This document shows, piece by piece, positions 1 to 8,816 of a stretch of 64,000 nt of DNA (within the stretch, counting starts at the first letter, position 1; each line of letters begins with the position of its first letter). A program made the position numbers and the translations under genes. This DNA comes from Burkholderia ubonensis (GTDB lineage Bacteria; Pseudomonadota; Gammaproteobacteria; Burkholderiales; Burkholderiaceae). The notes under the pieces are model-generated. The model was given only the letters and a program-made list of their open reading frames with translations, ran no database searches and was not told where the DNA came from. The DNA is taken from assembly GCF_001718695.1 (NCBI RefSeq), contig NZ_CP013422.1:1240001-1304000 (forward strand), read 5' to 3'.

Positions 1-632
1 CGGCCCGACGCGAAGCCGCAGGCGGGCGGCGTGTGCCGGCGCGCGCACGCGGTGGCCGCGGTGGCTTTACGCGCGAGGATCTCGACGCGGTGCTCAAGCG
101 CCGCGGCGAATGGCTCGACGTCGATCCGAACGACCTCGAGGCGCTGCTGCGCGAAACCGAACTTCAAGCCTACGCGCGCACGTTCGGCCAGCTCACCTGC
201 GCCGACCTGATGACGAAGGACGCGATCAGCATCGCGCCGTCGACGTCGGTGACGGCCGCGCTCACGCTGCTCGACCGCCATCGCGTGAAGGCGCTGCCCG
301 TCGTCGATGCGGACCGCCGGCTGGTCGGCATCGTCACCCGCGCCGACCTGACGCGCTACCTGCGCCGCCCGACGGCGCTGTGGCAGCGCCTGTCCGCGCG
401 CCTGCCGGAATCGTTCGGCGGCCAGCTGGCGAGCGTCGACACGGTGATGAGCCGCGACGTCGCGTCGGTGCCGCAATCGCTGCCGCTCACGGCGCTCGTG
501 CCGCTGTTCACGCACTCGGGCCACCACCACATTCCGGTCGTCGACGCATCGCACCGGCTCGTCGGCATCATTACCCAGACCGACCTCGTCACGGGCCTGT
601 ACCGGCAGACGCAGATGCTGGAAGCCGCATGA
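1..632 (+). CDS. CBS-domain protein, C-terminal part (5' truncated by window edge)
   Basis: The frame is open to the left edge, so the start lies outside the window; a GTG at 33 is only an internal possibility. The visible ~200 residues hold two CBS domains, one beginning near LTCADLMTKDAIS and the second near VDTVMSRDVASV, each ending in a typical LVGIVTRADL / LVGIITQTDL strand. In beta-proteobacteria this tail usually follows an HPP-type four-helix membrane domain, so an HPP-CBS membrane protein is the likeliest whole; CBS pairs generally bind adenine nucleotides and gate the attached domain. The missing N-terminus leaves this unproven. Confidence 0.8.
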   Translation, partial: ARREAAGGRRVPARARGGRGGFTREDLDAVLKRRGEWLDVDPNDLEALLRETELQAYARTFGQLTCADLMTKDAISIAPSTSVTAALTLLDRHRVKALPVVDADRRLVGIVTRADLTRYLRRPTALWQRLSARLPESFGGQLASVDTVMSRDVASVPQSLPLTALVPLFTHSGHHHIPVVDASHRLVGIITQTDLVTGLYRQTQMLEAA

Positions 633-692
633 CCTGACGCCGCCGCGCGGCGCGTTCCGCGCTGGCGCCGCCGGTGCAATTCGCGCATTTGT

Positions 693-715
693 ATCATGTT
701 GTGATGTATATTCAC
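693..715. promoter_or_regulatory. Candidate MarR operator: two overlapping dyads
   Basis: ATCA-TGTTG-TGAT (693-705) overlaps GTGA-N7-TCAC (701-715) within an AT-rich stretch about 30 bp before the marR start. Position and symmetry suit autoregulation by the downstream MarR protein. This is inferred from sequence symmetry only. Confidence 0.45.
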
Positions 716-742
716 ACGACTGTTTTTCCCTTCTCCATCACG

Positions 743-1156
743 ATGACCGACACCCGACGCGCGCTGCACAAGTCCGACTTCGAGCAGCTCTCCGAATTCC
801 GCTACCAGATGCGCCGCTTCGAGCGCTTCTCCGAGCGCGCCGCGCAAAGCGAAGGCGTGACGCCGCTGCAATACCTGCTGCTGCTGCACATCAAGGGCTA
901 TCCGCAGCGCGAATGGGCGACCATCGGCGAGCTCGCGGAACGCCTGCAGGCGCAGCATCACGGCGTCGTCGCGCTCGTGTCGCGCTGCGAAGCGCTCGGG
1001 CTCGTGAAGCGCAAGCCGAGCGACACCGACCGCCGCCAGGTCGAGGTCCATCTCGAAGCCGCCGGCGAAACCCTGCTCGCGCGCCTCGCGGCGATGCACC
1101 GCGCCGAGCTGAAATCGCTCAAGGGCGCATTCCAGGTTCCCCAACTCGATTACTGA
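743..1156 (+). CDS. MarR family transcriptional regulator
   Basis: 137-residue winged-helix regulator. The start MTDTRRALHKSD at 743 was preferred over upstream ATGs because it gives the normal MarR length. The recognition helix region is around IGELAERLQAQHHGVVALVSRCE and the wing contains the family signature KRKPSDTDRRQVEVHL. It lies 17 bp before the ClC channel gene and is probably co-transcribed with it. The AT-rich upstream region carries two overlapping dyads, suggesting autoregulation. The ligand is unknown. Confidence 0.9.
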   Translation: MTDTRRALHKSDFEQLSEFRYQMRRFERFSERAAQSEGVTPLQYLLLLHIKGYPQREWATIGELAERLQAQHHGVVALVSRCEALGLVKRKPSDTDRRQVEVHLEAAGETLLARLAAMHRAELKSLKGAFQVPQLDY

Positions 1157-1173
1157 CTTCAGCGTCCGACACG

Positions 1174-2961
1174 ATGAACGCCCCGCACAAACGCGATTTC
1201 GCGACCAACGACCGCCTGCCCCGGATAGCGCTGCTTGCCGCCGTGATCGGCGTGCTCAGCACGCTCGCGGCGTTCGTGCTGCTGAGCCTGATCCACTTGT
1301 TCACGAACCTGTTCTTCTTCCAGCGGTTCTCGTTCGCCGACCATTCGCCGTCCGGCAACACGCTCGGCGCATGGGTGATCGCGGTGCCGGTGATCGGCGG
1401 GCTGATCGTCGGGATGATGGCGCGCTTCGGCTCGGAAAAGATCCGCGGCCACGGCATCCCCGAGGCGATCGAGGCGATCCTGTTCGGCAAGAGCCGCATG
1501 TCGCCGAAGGTCGCGGTGCTCAAGCCGCTGTCGTCCGGCGTCGTGATCGGCAGCGGCGGCCCGTTCGGCGCCGAGGGGCCGATCATCATGACGGGCGGCG
1601 CGCTCGGCTCGCTGATCGCACAGTGCGTGAAGGTCACCGCCGCGGAGCGCAAGACGCTGCTCGTCGCGGGCGCGGCGGCCGGCATGACCGCCGTGTTCGG
1701 CACGCCGGTCGCCGCGGTGCTGCTCGCGGTCGAGCTGCTGCTGTTCGAATGGCGCCCGCGCAGCTTCCTGCCGGTCGCGCTCGCGTGCGCGGTCGCCGGC
1801 TTCGCGCGCGCGGTGTTGTTCGGCGTCGAGCCGCTGTTTCCGCTGACGACCGCCGCGCCGTCGCCGGTCGCACTGCTGTCGTGCGTGGTCGCGGGCCTGC
1901 TGTCCGGGATGCTCGCATGCGGGCTGTCGGCCGCGCTCTACCGCATCGAGGACGCGTTCGCGAAGCTGCCCGTGCACTGGATGTGGTGGCCCGCGCTCGG
2001 CGCGATCGTGATCGGCATCGGCGGCTGGCTGCAGCCGCGCGCGCTCGGCGTCGGCTACGACGTGATCGGCGACCTGCTGCATCAGCACATCGCGCTGCAG
2101 ATCGCGCTCGCGCTGCTGGTCGTCAAGGCGGTGATGTGGGTGATCGCGCTCGGCTCCGGCACGTCGGGCGGCGTGCTCGCGCCGCTGCTGATGCTCGGCG
2201 CGGGGCTCGGCGCCGTGCTCGCGCCGGTGCTGCCGGGCGGCGCCCCGGCGCTGTGGCCGCTCGTCTGCATGGCCGCGACGCTCGGCGCCACGCTCGGCGC
2301 GCCGCTGACGGCGATCGTGTTCGCGTTCGGCCTCACGCACGACACCAACGCGCTGCTGCCGCTGCTCGCGGCGACGCTCGTCGCGCACGGCTTCGCGACC
2401 ATCGTGATGAAGCGTTCGATCATGACCGAGAAGATCGCGCGCCGCGGCTATCACATCTATCGCGAATACGGCGTCGATCCGCTCGAGCGGCACGACGTCG
2501 CCGAAGTGATGACGCGCGCCGATGCGATCGTCGCGATCGATGCCGCGACGACGCTCGCGGAGGTCGACGCAACGTTCTTCGGCGCGCGGCAGACGCACCG
2601 CGCGTATCCGGTCGTGCAGGACGGCCGCCTGCTCGGCGTCGTCGATCGTGCAACGCTCGACGCGCATCGCGCGCAAGCCGGCCCCGGCGCCACGCTCGCC
2701 AGCGTATTCGCCGAGCGTGCGCCGGCGGTCGCGCTGGCGCATGAAACGTGCCGCCTCGTCGCGACGCGTCTCGCGGTGCACGGCCTCGAGCGGCTGCCGG
2801 TCGTCGACGACGCGCAATCGCTGCGCATGACCGGCCTCGTGTCGCGCAGCGACCTGATCAAGCCGGCGCTCCAGCACTTCGACGACGAACACAAGCGCGA
2901 GCGCTTCCGTCCCGTCGTACCGGTCAACCTGCGCAACGCCCGCGCACGCAACGCCGGCTGA
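1174..2961 (+). CDS. ClC family chloride channel/antiporter with C-terminal CBS pair
   Basis: 595 residues. The start MNAPHKRDF at 1174 follows marR by 17 bp. About ten hydrophobic segments cover residues ~20-430. The ClC selectivity-filter motifs are present in modified form: GHGIPEA (~92, family GSGIP), GSGGPFGAEGP (~125, family GREGP) and GTSGGVLAP (~329, family GIFAP). Residues ~445-585 form two CBS domains. The family moves chloride or fluoride across the inner membrane as a channel or H+ antiporter; which applies cannot be told here. Downstream there is a 400-bp gap with no clear terminator. Confidence 0.93.
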   Translation: MNAPHKRDFATNDRLPRIALLAAVIGVLSTLAAFVLLSLIHLFTNLFFFQRFSFADHSPSGNTLGAWVIAVPVIGGLIVGMMARFGSEKIRGHGIPEAIEAILFGKSRMSPKVAVLKPLSSGVVIGSGGPFGAEGPIIMTGGALGSLIAQCVKVTAAERKTLLVAGAAAGMTAVFGTPVAAVLLAVELLLFEWRPRSFLPVALACAVAGFARAVLFGVEPLFPLTTAAPSPVALLSCVVAGLLSGMLACGLSAALYRIEDAFAKLPVHWMWWPALGAIVIGIGGWLQPRALGVGYDVIGDLLHQHIALQIALALLVVKAVMWVIALGSGTSGGVLAPLLMLGAGLGAVLAPVLPGGAPALWPLVCMAATLGATLGAPLTAIVFAFGLTHDTNALLPLLAATLVAHGFATIVMKRSIMTEKIARRGYHIYREYGVDPLERHDVAEVMTRADAIVAIDAATTLAEVDATFFGARQTHRAYPVVQDGRLLGVVDRATLDAHRAQAGPGATLASVFAERAPAVALAHETCRLVATRLAVHGLERLPVVDDAQSLRMTGLVSRSDLIKPALQHFDDEHKRERFRPVVPVNLRNARARNAG

Positions 2962-3360
2962 GCGCCGCGGCGTGCGCACTGCCCCGCCGTCCCGCGCCCC
3001 GAACATCGTCGCGTTTAAACTTCGTTAACAATTCGTCAGACGAAATTTTGTCATCATGATGCTCATGCGACGGGGCCACCATTCAGCCATTCCACTCGTC
3101 ATTCAATAAAGACGCGGCGCGACTTGCAGGCACATGCAGCGCGCCGCCGTATCACACCACCACACCCTCGGGGCAGCGAGCGGACCACGCAGCGCATCGT
3201 TGCGCATGCAGCGACACCGCGAACGTGCGGATTGCAGTTTGGCAAGCGCCTTAACATCTTGTTGCGCAATCGCCGGAACCGCATATGTCGGACGCAATCT
3301 CACAAGCACGCAGTTCTGCTGCGCATCCCACTCAATGAATCACGACCCGAGGGAGATAAC
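2962..3360. other. Intergenic region, 399 bp, no supported gene
   Basis: AT-richer than its surroundings around 3010-3060. It presumably holds the promoter of the small secreted protein that starts at 3361. Short open frames here lack ribosome sites and family features. No RNA fold could be assigned. Confidence 0.5.
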
Positions 3361-3693
3361 GTGAAATACTTACCGCTCATCGCACTGACTATCGCAATTT
3401 CCGCGCACGCGGCCGATCCGTCGCCTGCCGTGCAAAACGTGGGACAAAGCCAGAAACCTGCTCAGGAAGTCTCGGCTTGCATCGCGAAGACCTGGGCAGA
3501 CAAATCCCAGCAACAGGTCGTCTCGCAGTACGTGCTCGCGAATGGCCTCGCGACCGACGTGTACGCGCCGGGCCAGCAACCGCCGAACGGCGCGGCCGCG
3601 CTGGTGCGCCCGGCGCGGCAACCGGGCGCCAAGACGTGGGTCGGCATGCGCGGCGACGCGGCATCGGCCGGCGACATCAACGCCTGCCTGTAA
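3361..3693 (+). CDS. Small secreted hypothetical protein
   Basis: 110 residues from a GTG start at 3361, preceded by a good ribosome site (GAGGGAGA). The N-terminus MKYLPLIALTIAISAHA is a clear Sec signal peptide, probably cut after AHA. The mature ~90 residues contain two cysteines (SACIAKTW and the C-terminal NACL), which could pair in the periplasm. No family was recognised. A strong intrinsic terminator follows 35 bp downstream, so this is a monocistronic, deliberately terminated gene. Confidence 0.75.
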   Translation: MKYLPLIALTIAISAHAADPSPAVQNVGQSQKPAQEVSACIAKTWADKSQQQVVSQYVLANGLATDVYAPGQQPPNGAAALVRPARQPGAKTWVGMRGDAASAGDINACL

Positions 3694-3727
3694 CGGCGAG
3701 TCGGACGGCCTTGCGCCGTCCCGATGC

Positions 3728-3761
3728 GACAAGCCCCGCTTCTGCGGGGCTTGTCATTTTT
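3728..3761 (+). terminator. Intrinsic terminator
   Basis: A perfect 12-bp stem GACAAGCCCCGC / GCGGGGCTTGTC closes a TTCT loop and is followed by ATTTTT. It ends the secreted-protein gene and shields the convergent ppnP. Confidence 0.95.
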
Positions 3762-3814
3762 GCGCGCCGGCCGCGCGCACCCGGGCATCGTGGCCGGCGC
3801 GCCTGCATTCGCGC

Positions 3815-4135
3815 TTACAGGTAGCTGCAGACGTAGTCGAGCGTTTCGAGCACTTCGATGTCGAAACGGCTCTTGCCCGGCACCGAGAACGACTCGCCCG
3901 CGCCGTAGGTCTGCCATGCGTCGCTGCCGTCGAGCTTCACGCGGCACTTGCCGGCCTGCACTTCCATCAATTCGGGCGCGTCCGTGCCGAAGTTGAGCGC
4001 GCACGGCAGGATCACGCCGAGCGTCTTGCGCGTGCCGTCCGGAAACAGCACGGTATGCGATACGCACTTGCCGTCGAAGTAGACATTGGCACGCTTGACG
4101 ACCGACACGTTGTCGAATTGGGTTGCACTGGTCAT
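3815..4135 (-). CDS. ppnP: Pyrimidine/purine nucleoside phosphorylase PpnP
   Basis: 106 residues, full length for the PpnP (formerly DUF1255, YaiE) single-domain cupin family. Recognisable family segments are [27 protein letters not shown] and the C-terminal [16 protein letters not shown]. PpnP splits purine and pyrimidine nucleosides with phosphate to a free base plus ribose-1-phosphate in the cytosol. It sits alone between convergent and co-directional neighbours that share no obvious function with it. Confidence 0.93.
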   Translation of the reverse strand: MTSATQFDNVSVVKRANVYFDGKCVSHTVLFPDGTRKTLGVILPCALNFGTDAPELMEVQAGKCRVKLDGSDAWQTYGAGESFSVPGKSRFDIEVLETLDYVCSYL

Positions 4136-4298
4136 GTGACGCCTCTGGTTGCTGGATGCCGGTTGGCGTGTTGTCGAAAGCCGGCCGGGGCGGCAGGCCG
4201 GCCGCTATGATACCGGCTCGCAGGCGGCGGTCGATCGGCCGCCGTACCGGATCATCCGGATTTCCCTCCAGTCCGTCGTGCGCGACGTGCCATGCGGT

Positions 4299-5201
4299 TC
4301 ATCGCAGCCCCTTGCGACGCGCCGAATCGCGCAGGCAATCGAGCAGCATCGATGCGGCCGGCGTGAGCGGGCTGTCGCGGCGCGTCACCACCTGCACCGA
4401 CACGGCAGGCAGCCGGTCGCGGATCGGCAGCACCACGAGCCGGTCGCGCGCCCAGTCCGCGTCGAGCAGTTGCTCCGGCATCGACGCGAGCAGGTCGGAG
4501 CCCGTCATCAGGCTGTGCGCGAGCCCGAAGCTCGGGCACTCGACGATGCGCGACGGCACCGGCAAGCCGTGCGCGACGAAGCAGTTGAACAGCGCCTGCG
4601 TCGAGCTTTCCGGCGACGGGTTCATCAGCCAGTCGGCGTCGACGAGTTCGGCGAGCGACGTCGCCGACGCGAGCGGATGCCCGTTGCGCGCGACGATCAG
4701 CGAGCGGCTCGCATACAGCTCCGCGTGATCGAACTCCGCCGCCAGCAGCTCGGGCACGACCACCGCCACCGCGAAATCGAGCGAGCCGTCGTGCAGCCGC
4801 GGCAGCGCGACGCCCGGGAAACCTTCGATGAAGCTCACGCGCGCGACCGGAAAACGCCGCCGGAACGCGCGGAACGCGTCGAGCAGGATCGTCACCGCCG
4901 CGGCCGGCGTGATGGCCGCCGCCACCGAGCCCGTCGTCGCGCCCTGCGCCTGCTCGATGTCGTCGCGCGCCCGCTGCATCTCGGCGACGATCAGCCGCGC
5001 GCGCACCTGGAGCTGCTGGCCGAAGCCGGTCAGCTGCACGCCGCGCGCGGTGCGCACGACGAGCGACACGCCGAGCGCATGCTCCAGCTCCTTGACCGCC
5101 TTGGTCAGCGCGGCCGGCGACACGTTGAGGCGGCGCGCCGCCGCGCGGATGCTGCCCTCGTCCGCGACGGTGACGAACGCTTTGAGTTGATGGTATTTCA
5201 T
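4299..5201 (-). CDS. LysR family regulator (AbgR/TcuR-like context)
   Basis: 300 residues. The start MKYHQLKAFVTVADEGS gives the canonical LysR helix-turn-helix at residues ~1-60 (SIRAAARRLNVSPAALTKAVKELE); longer upstream extensions are not supported. Residues ~90-295 form the periplasmic-binding-like effector domain. It is divergent from an M20 amidohydrolase remnant and an MHS-type MFS symporter, the usual arrangement for a regulator of an imported amide or carboxylate, so those are its likely targets. With the hydrolase lost, its present role is uncertain. Confidence 0.9.
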   Translation of the reverse strand: MKYHQLKAFVTVADEGSIRAAARRLNVSPAALTKAVKELEHALGVSLVVRTARGVQLTGFGQQLQVRARLIVAEMQRARDDIEQAQGATTGSVAAAITPAAAVTILLDAFRAFRRRFPVARVSFIEGFPGVALPRLHDGSLDFAVAVVVPELLAAEFDHAELYASRSLIVARNGHPLASATSLAELVDADWLMNPSPESSTQALFNCFVAHGLPVPSRIVECPSFGLAHSLMTGSDLLASMPEQLLDADWARDRLVVLPIRDRLPAVSVQVVTRRDSPLTPAASMLLDCLRDSARRKGLR

Positions 5202-5381
5202 GGGGACACGCGTGAATCGGGGAAGCCCGCGCCCCGCGACGCAGGCCGGCTCGGGGTATTCCCTGGCGGCAACCTGGGGTGAGCACCGAAGCAATTTATC
5301 AGCTTCTGGTAGGCGACAGAAATTTATATGCTTGCTCGTCATATGCGTATCGAGCATCCCACCGCGCCGCCAGGAGAGTCC

Positions 5382-5615
5382 ATGCTGCAAGCCGTGAACC
5401 CCGTCATTCCCGGCATCGCCGCGATCGCCGCCGAGCCGGTCGACGCGCGTCGCCGCATCCACGCTCACCCGCACCCCGCATTCGAGAAGACGCTCGCGAG
5501 CGCTGCATTCGGCGGCTGCATGGCGCACGACCGCGGCCATGATTTCTATGACGATATCGTCGCGATCGCCACGAGCGAGCGGGTGCGCGCGGCCGAACGC
5601 CGGCTCGCGGCCTGA
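5382..5615 (+). pseudogene. M20 amidohydrolase (hippurate-hydrolase type) remnant, large internal deletion
   Basis: An open frame of 77 codons with a ribosome site (AGGAGAG). Its first half reads RRRIHAHPHPAFEKTLA, matching the N-terminal start of M20 aminoacylase/hippurate hydrolases (RRxIHxHPExxFEE). Its second half reads GCMAHDRGHDFYDDIVAIA then VRAAERRLA, matching the extreme C-terminus of the same family (HNPxYDFNDDxxPxGxxxxVRLxExxL). Roughly 300 internal residues, including all metal ligands, are missing. The gene therefore looks like an in-frame deletion derivative of a ~390-residue enzyme and should be inactive. It lies between its likely LysR regulator and the MFS symporter. Confidence 0.72.
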
Positions 5616-5658
5616 CGGCCCTTCATCACGCAAGTCTGCGCCTCAGCAGGGGAACCAC

Positions 5659-6972
5659 ATGGAAACGTCCGCTCTTTCTCTCGCCGGCGCGCCGGCCGAC
5701 GCGCGCGCCGCCGCGCAACAGCGCCGCCTGATCGCCGCCGCCGCGATCGGCAACGCGCTCGAGTTCTACGACTTCACCGTCTACAGCTTCTTCGCGGTCC
5801 TGATCGGCAAGCTGTTCTTTCCGGTGCATTCGTCGTTCGGCCAGCTGATGCTCGCGGTGGCGAGCTTCGGCGTCGGCTTCGTCACGCGTCCGCTCGGCGG
5901 CCTCGTGATCGGCATGTACGCGGATCGCGTCGGCCGCAAGAAGGCGATGATCGCGACGCTGCTGCTGATGGCGCTCGGCACCGCGACGATCGCGGTCGCG
6001 CCGACCTACGCGCAGGTCGGCATCGCGGCGCCCTTGCTGCTCGTGGCCGCGCGCCTGCTGCAGGGTTTCGCGTCGGGCGGCGAGGTCGGCGCGTCGACGA
6101 CGCTGCTGCTCGAACAGGCGCCGCAGCACCGCCGCGGGTTCTACGCGTCGTTCCAGTTCTCGAGCCAGGGCCTCGCCGCGCTCGCCGGCGCGCTGACCGG
6201 CGTCGCGCTGACGTCGATGCTCTCCGTCGCGCAGCTCGAAAGCTGGGGCTGGCGCGTGCCGTTCGTCATCGGCACGCTGTTCGTGCCGCTCGGCTACTGG
6301 CTGCGCCGCACCGTCGAGGAAGTGCCGGCCGCGGCGAGCGCGCCGCGGGAGAAGGTCGCGTCGCTGCCGCTCGCGGACGTGCTGCGCCATCACGGCAAGG
6401 CCGTGTTCGCGGGGCTCGGCGTGACGATCGGCGGCACGTCGATCCACTACATCATCGTGTTCTACATGGCGATCTACGGCGTGCAGGTGCTGCATCTGCC
6501 GAGCTGGCTGTCGATGACGGCCGGCTGCGTCGCGGGCGCGATCCTGATGGTCGTCACGCCGCTCGGCGGCTACCTGTCGGACGTCTACGGGCGCAACCGG
6601 ATCGTCTGGTGGACCCGCATCGCGCTGATGCTCGCGATCTATCCGGCGTTCGTCGCGCTGAACCGCTGGCCGGGCGCCGCGTCGCTGCTGTCGATCATCG
6701 CGGCGCTGTCCGTCGTGCATGCGATCAATATCGGCGCGACCGGCGCGATGCTCGGCGAACTGTTCCCGCGCGCGGTGCGGGCGACCGGCGGCGCGCTCGT
6801 GTACAGCGTCGGCGTCGCGATCTTCGGCGGCTTCGCGCAGTTCTTCGTGACGTGGCTGATCGCGGCGACCGGCGATCCGAACGCGCCCGCGTGGTATGCG
6901 ATCGGCTGCGGCGTGCTGACGCTGCTCGCGCTGCGGTGCATGGACGAAAAGGCCGGCAAATCCCTCGATTGA
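5659..6972 (+). CDS. MFS transporter, metabolite:H+ symporter (MHS) type
   Basis: 437 residues; start METSALSLAGAP at 5659 with an AGGGGAA ribosome site. Twelve hydrophobic segments are apparent. The N-terminal GNALEFYDFTVYSFF and the loop motif GMYADRVGRKKAM are typical of the MHS subgroup (citrate, tricarballylate, shikimate, proline/betaine symporters). A second cytoplasmic loop motif, LSDVYGRNRIVWW, is also present. The companion M20 hydrolase remnant and divergent LysR suggest uptake of an acylated amino acid or small organic acid, but the substrate cannot be read from sequence. Confidence 0.88.
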   Translation: METSALSLAGAPADARAAAQQRRLIAAAAIGNALEFYDFTVYSFFAVLIGKLFFPVHSSFGQLMLAVASFGVGFVTRPLGGLVIGMYADRVGRKKAMIATLLLMALGTATIAVAPTYAQVGIAAPLLLVAARLLQGFASGGEVGASTTLLLEQAPQHRRGFYASFQFSSQGLAALAGALTGVALTSMLSVAQLESWGWRVPFVIGTLFVPLGYWLRRTVEEVPAAASAPREKVASLPLADVLRHHGKAVFAGLGVTIGGTSIHYIIVFYMAIYGVQVLHLPSWLSMTAGCVAGAILMVVTPLGGYLSDVYGRNRIVWWTRIALMLAIYPAFVALNRWPGAASLLSIIAALSVVHAINIGATGAMLGELFPRAVRATGGALVYSVGVAIFGGFAQFFVTWLIAATGDPNAPAWYAIGCGVLTLLALRCMDEKAGKSLD

Positions 6973-7001
6973 GCGGCGCGTGACGCGCCTGCTGTGAACG
7001 A

Positions 7002-7045
7002 CCGCGGCAACGCACGGCCCATCATCGTCCGTGCATTGCCCGCGG
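7002..7045. terminator. Hairpin between convergent genes
   Basis: Long imperfect inverted repeat CCGCGGCAACGCACGG / CCGTGCATTGCCCGCGG with a loop of about 11 bases between the MFS gene and the porin gene. It has no T-run, so it may be a bidirectional transcript-end hairpin rather than a classic intrinsic terminator. Confidence 0.45.
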
Positions 7046-7057
7046 CTCGCGCGACGT

Positions 7058-8161
7058 TCAGAACGTATGCATCATCCCGACATACGCGCCCGTCTGCGAC
7101 TCGCCCGCCATCGGGCTCGTGTTCGGCGTCGCGTCGCGCGGCGTCGCCAGCAGCGAGAAGTTCGAATTGCCGCCGTTGCGCACATACGCAACGGTGCCGT
7201 ACAGGAACGTGCGCTTCGACAGGTTGTACGTCGTGCCGAGCACGTACATCATCGCGTGGCCCGACGGATCGTGCGACGCATCGCTATTGCCGTCGCCGAC
7301 CTTCACGTAGTAGCCGCCGCCCGTCACCGCCCATTGCGGGTTCGCGGTCCAGGTCGCGCCGAGCCAGTAGTGATCGGCGCGATCGGGGACGCCCGCGGGG
7401 CTGTCCGGCGCCTGGTAATGCGTATACGCGCCCTGGATCTTGAACTGCGACACCTTCACGTTCGCGCCGACGAAATATTCGCGCGAGCTCGAGAAGATGT
7501 TGCTGAACTTGCCGTTGCTGTCGCGCAGCTCGTCATACATCCCGCGCACGTCGAGCAACGGCGAGTGGTACGAGATCATGATCCCGTCCGAGCGGCCGAA
7601 ATCGCCGGGCGCACCGTAGTTGAAGCCGCGCGACTGGTTGCCGAACGCGTACTGCGCCTGCACGTCGAAACCGCCGATCACCGGGCTGTGGTATTCGATG
7701 TTGTTGCTGGTCTGCTGCCAGTTGCGGCCGCGCACGAGCGACGCCGATGAAAACGCCTGCTGGACGAACGGATCGAATTCCCACACGCCGTCGCTGTCGA
7801 TGAACAGGTTGCGGCCGGCCTGCAGCTGGCCCCACGTATTGCTCTTCAGGCCGACGTACGCGCGCCGCGACCACATCCGCCCGCCGCCCGTCGTGCCGTT
7901 CATCACCTGGAACGCGGTCTCCAGGTTGAAGACCGTCGACAGCCCGCCGCCGAGATCCTCGACGCCCTTCAGGCCGAACATGCTGGTGCCCCAGTCGCCG
8001 CCCTCGGCGCTGAAGCGCGACTTGCTGCCGGTCGGCGTCGCGATATGGTTCAGGTATTCGACGCCGCCGTCGACGCGGCCGTACAGCGTCACGCTCGTCT
8101 GCGCGCTCGCGGCCGCGGGCATGGCCGCCGCCATCAGCAATGCGATTTGTTTGAATTGCAA
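7058..8161 (-). CDS. OmpC-type gram-negative porin
   Basis: 367 residues. A TTG start at 8161 was chosen: it follows GAGGGGG by 7 bases and begins exactly at the signal peptide (LQFKQIALLMAAAMPAAASAQ, cut before SSVTLYGRVDGG-like sequence). The mature protein starts with the Burkholderia porin strand SVTLYGRVDGGVEY and ends in GAYVGMMHTF, the terminal phenylalanine being the BamA recognition signal. It should form a 16-strand trimeric outer-membrane pore. It follows DoxX and the dehydrogenase genes on the same strand and may admit their substrate. Confidence 0.93.
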   Translation of the reverse strand: MQFKQIALLMAAAMPAAASAQTSVTLYGRVDGGVEYLNHIATPTGSKSRFSAEGGDWGTSMFGLKGVEDLGGGLSTVFNLETAFQVMNGTTGGGRMWSRRAYVGLKSNTWGQLQAGRNLFIDSDGVWEFDPFVQQAFSSASLVRGRNWQQTSNNIEYHSPVIGGFDVQAQYAFGNQSRGFNYGAPGDFGRSDGIMISYHSPLLDVRGMYDELRDSNGKFSNIFSSSREYFVGANVKVSQFKIQGAYTHYQAPDSPAGVPDRADHYWLGATWTANPQWAVTGGGYYVKVGDGNSDASHDPSGHAMMYVLGTTYNLSKRTFLYGTVAYVRNGGNSNFSLLATPRDATPNTSPMAGESQTGAYVGMMHTF

Positions 8162-8217
8162 GGTATTGCCCCCTCGGAGTCTCGACCGCACGACGCGCGC
8201 CCCATGCGCGCGCCCGG

Positions 8218-8637
8218 TCAGCCGCGATCGATCGAAAAACGCCCGGGGCCGGCCGCGCAAAGCGCGAGCAAGCCGCCGGTGATCGCGATGTTCTTGTAGA
8301 AATGAATCATGTTGCTCATCTGCTCGCCGCCCGTCATCGTCCAGTAGTGATGGCCGATGAGCGCGGTGCCGACCGTATAGAGCGCCAGCAGCAGCGCGAG
8401 CGGGCGCGTGTAGAAGCCGACGAGCAGCGCGATGCCGACGAGCAGCTCCATCACGACGGCGATCGCCGCCGAGATGATCGGCGCCGGGGCGCCGACTTTG
8501 CCCATGTACGCGATCGTGCCGGAGAAATGCGCGAGCTTCGGCCAGCCGAACAGGATGAACAGGATAACGATCAGGATGCGGGCAAGCAACAGCAGCACGT
8601 CGCGCTGGGACGCGAGAAAGGATTGTCTCGGTGTCAT
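8218..8637 (-). CDS. DoxX family inner-membrane protein
   Basis: 139 residues with four hydrophobic helices (for example LLLLARILIVILFILFGW and AAIAVVMELLVGIALLVGF). The start MTPRQSFLASQRD was taken at 8637. The family is linked to quinone-associated redox or oxidative-stress functions; no precise reaction is established. It is downstream of the three dehydrogenase genes, 179 bp away, and just before the porin on the same strand, suggesting a shared periplasmic-oxidation function. Confidence 0.88.
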   Translation of the reverse strand: MTPRQSFLASQRDVLLLLARILIVILFILFGWPKLAHFSGTIAYMGKVGAPAPIISAAIAVVMELLVGIALLVGFYTRPLALLLALYTVGTALIGHHYWTMTGGEQMSNMIHFYKNIAITGGLLALCAAGPGRFSIDRG

Positions 8638-8816
8638 GGTGTCGCTCAACGAATGCGATGCGCGGCGGCCGCGCATCGGCGTGTCAATGAACCAGGACGG
8701 GCGGCGACGCGCGCCGCCCGCCCCGCTCTGTCTGCAACCACCTTGCCTCGGGCCGCCGCCCGATGCGCTGCGCGCCCTCCTCTCGAGATAGTGCTGGTGC
8801 GGCCGTCGCGCACCGC

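Noticed and set aside
8698..8720. GC-rich hairpin as an intrinsic terminator between the cytochrome and DoxX genes
   Set aside because: The 9-bp stem has no T-run on either strand.
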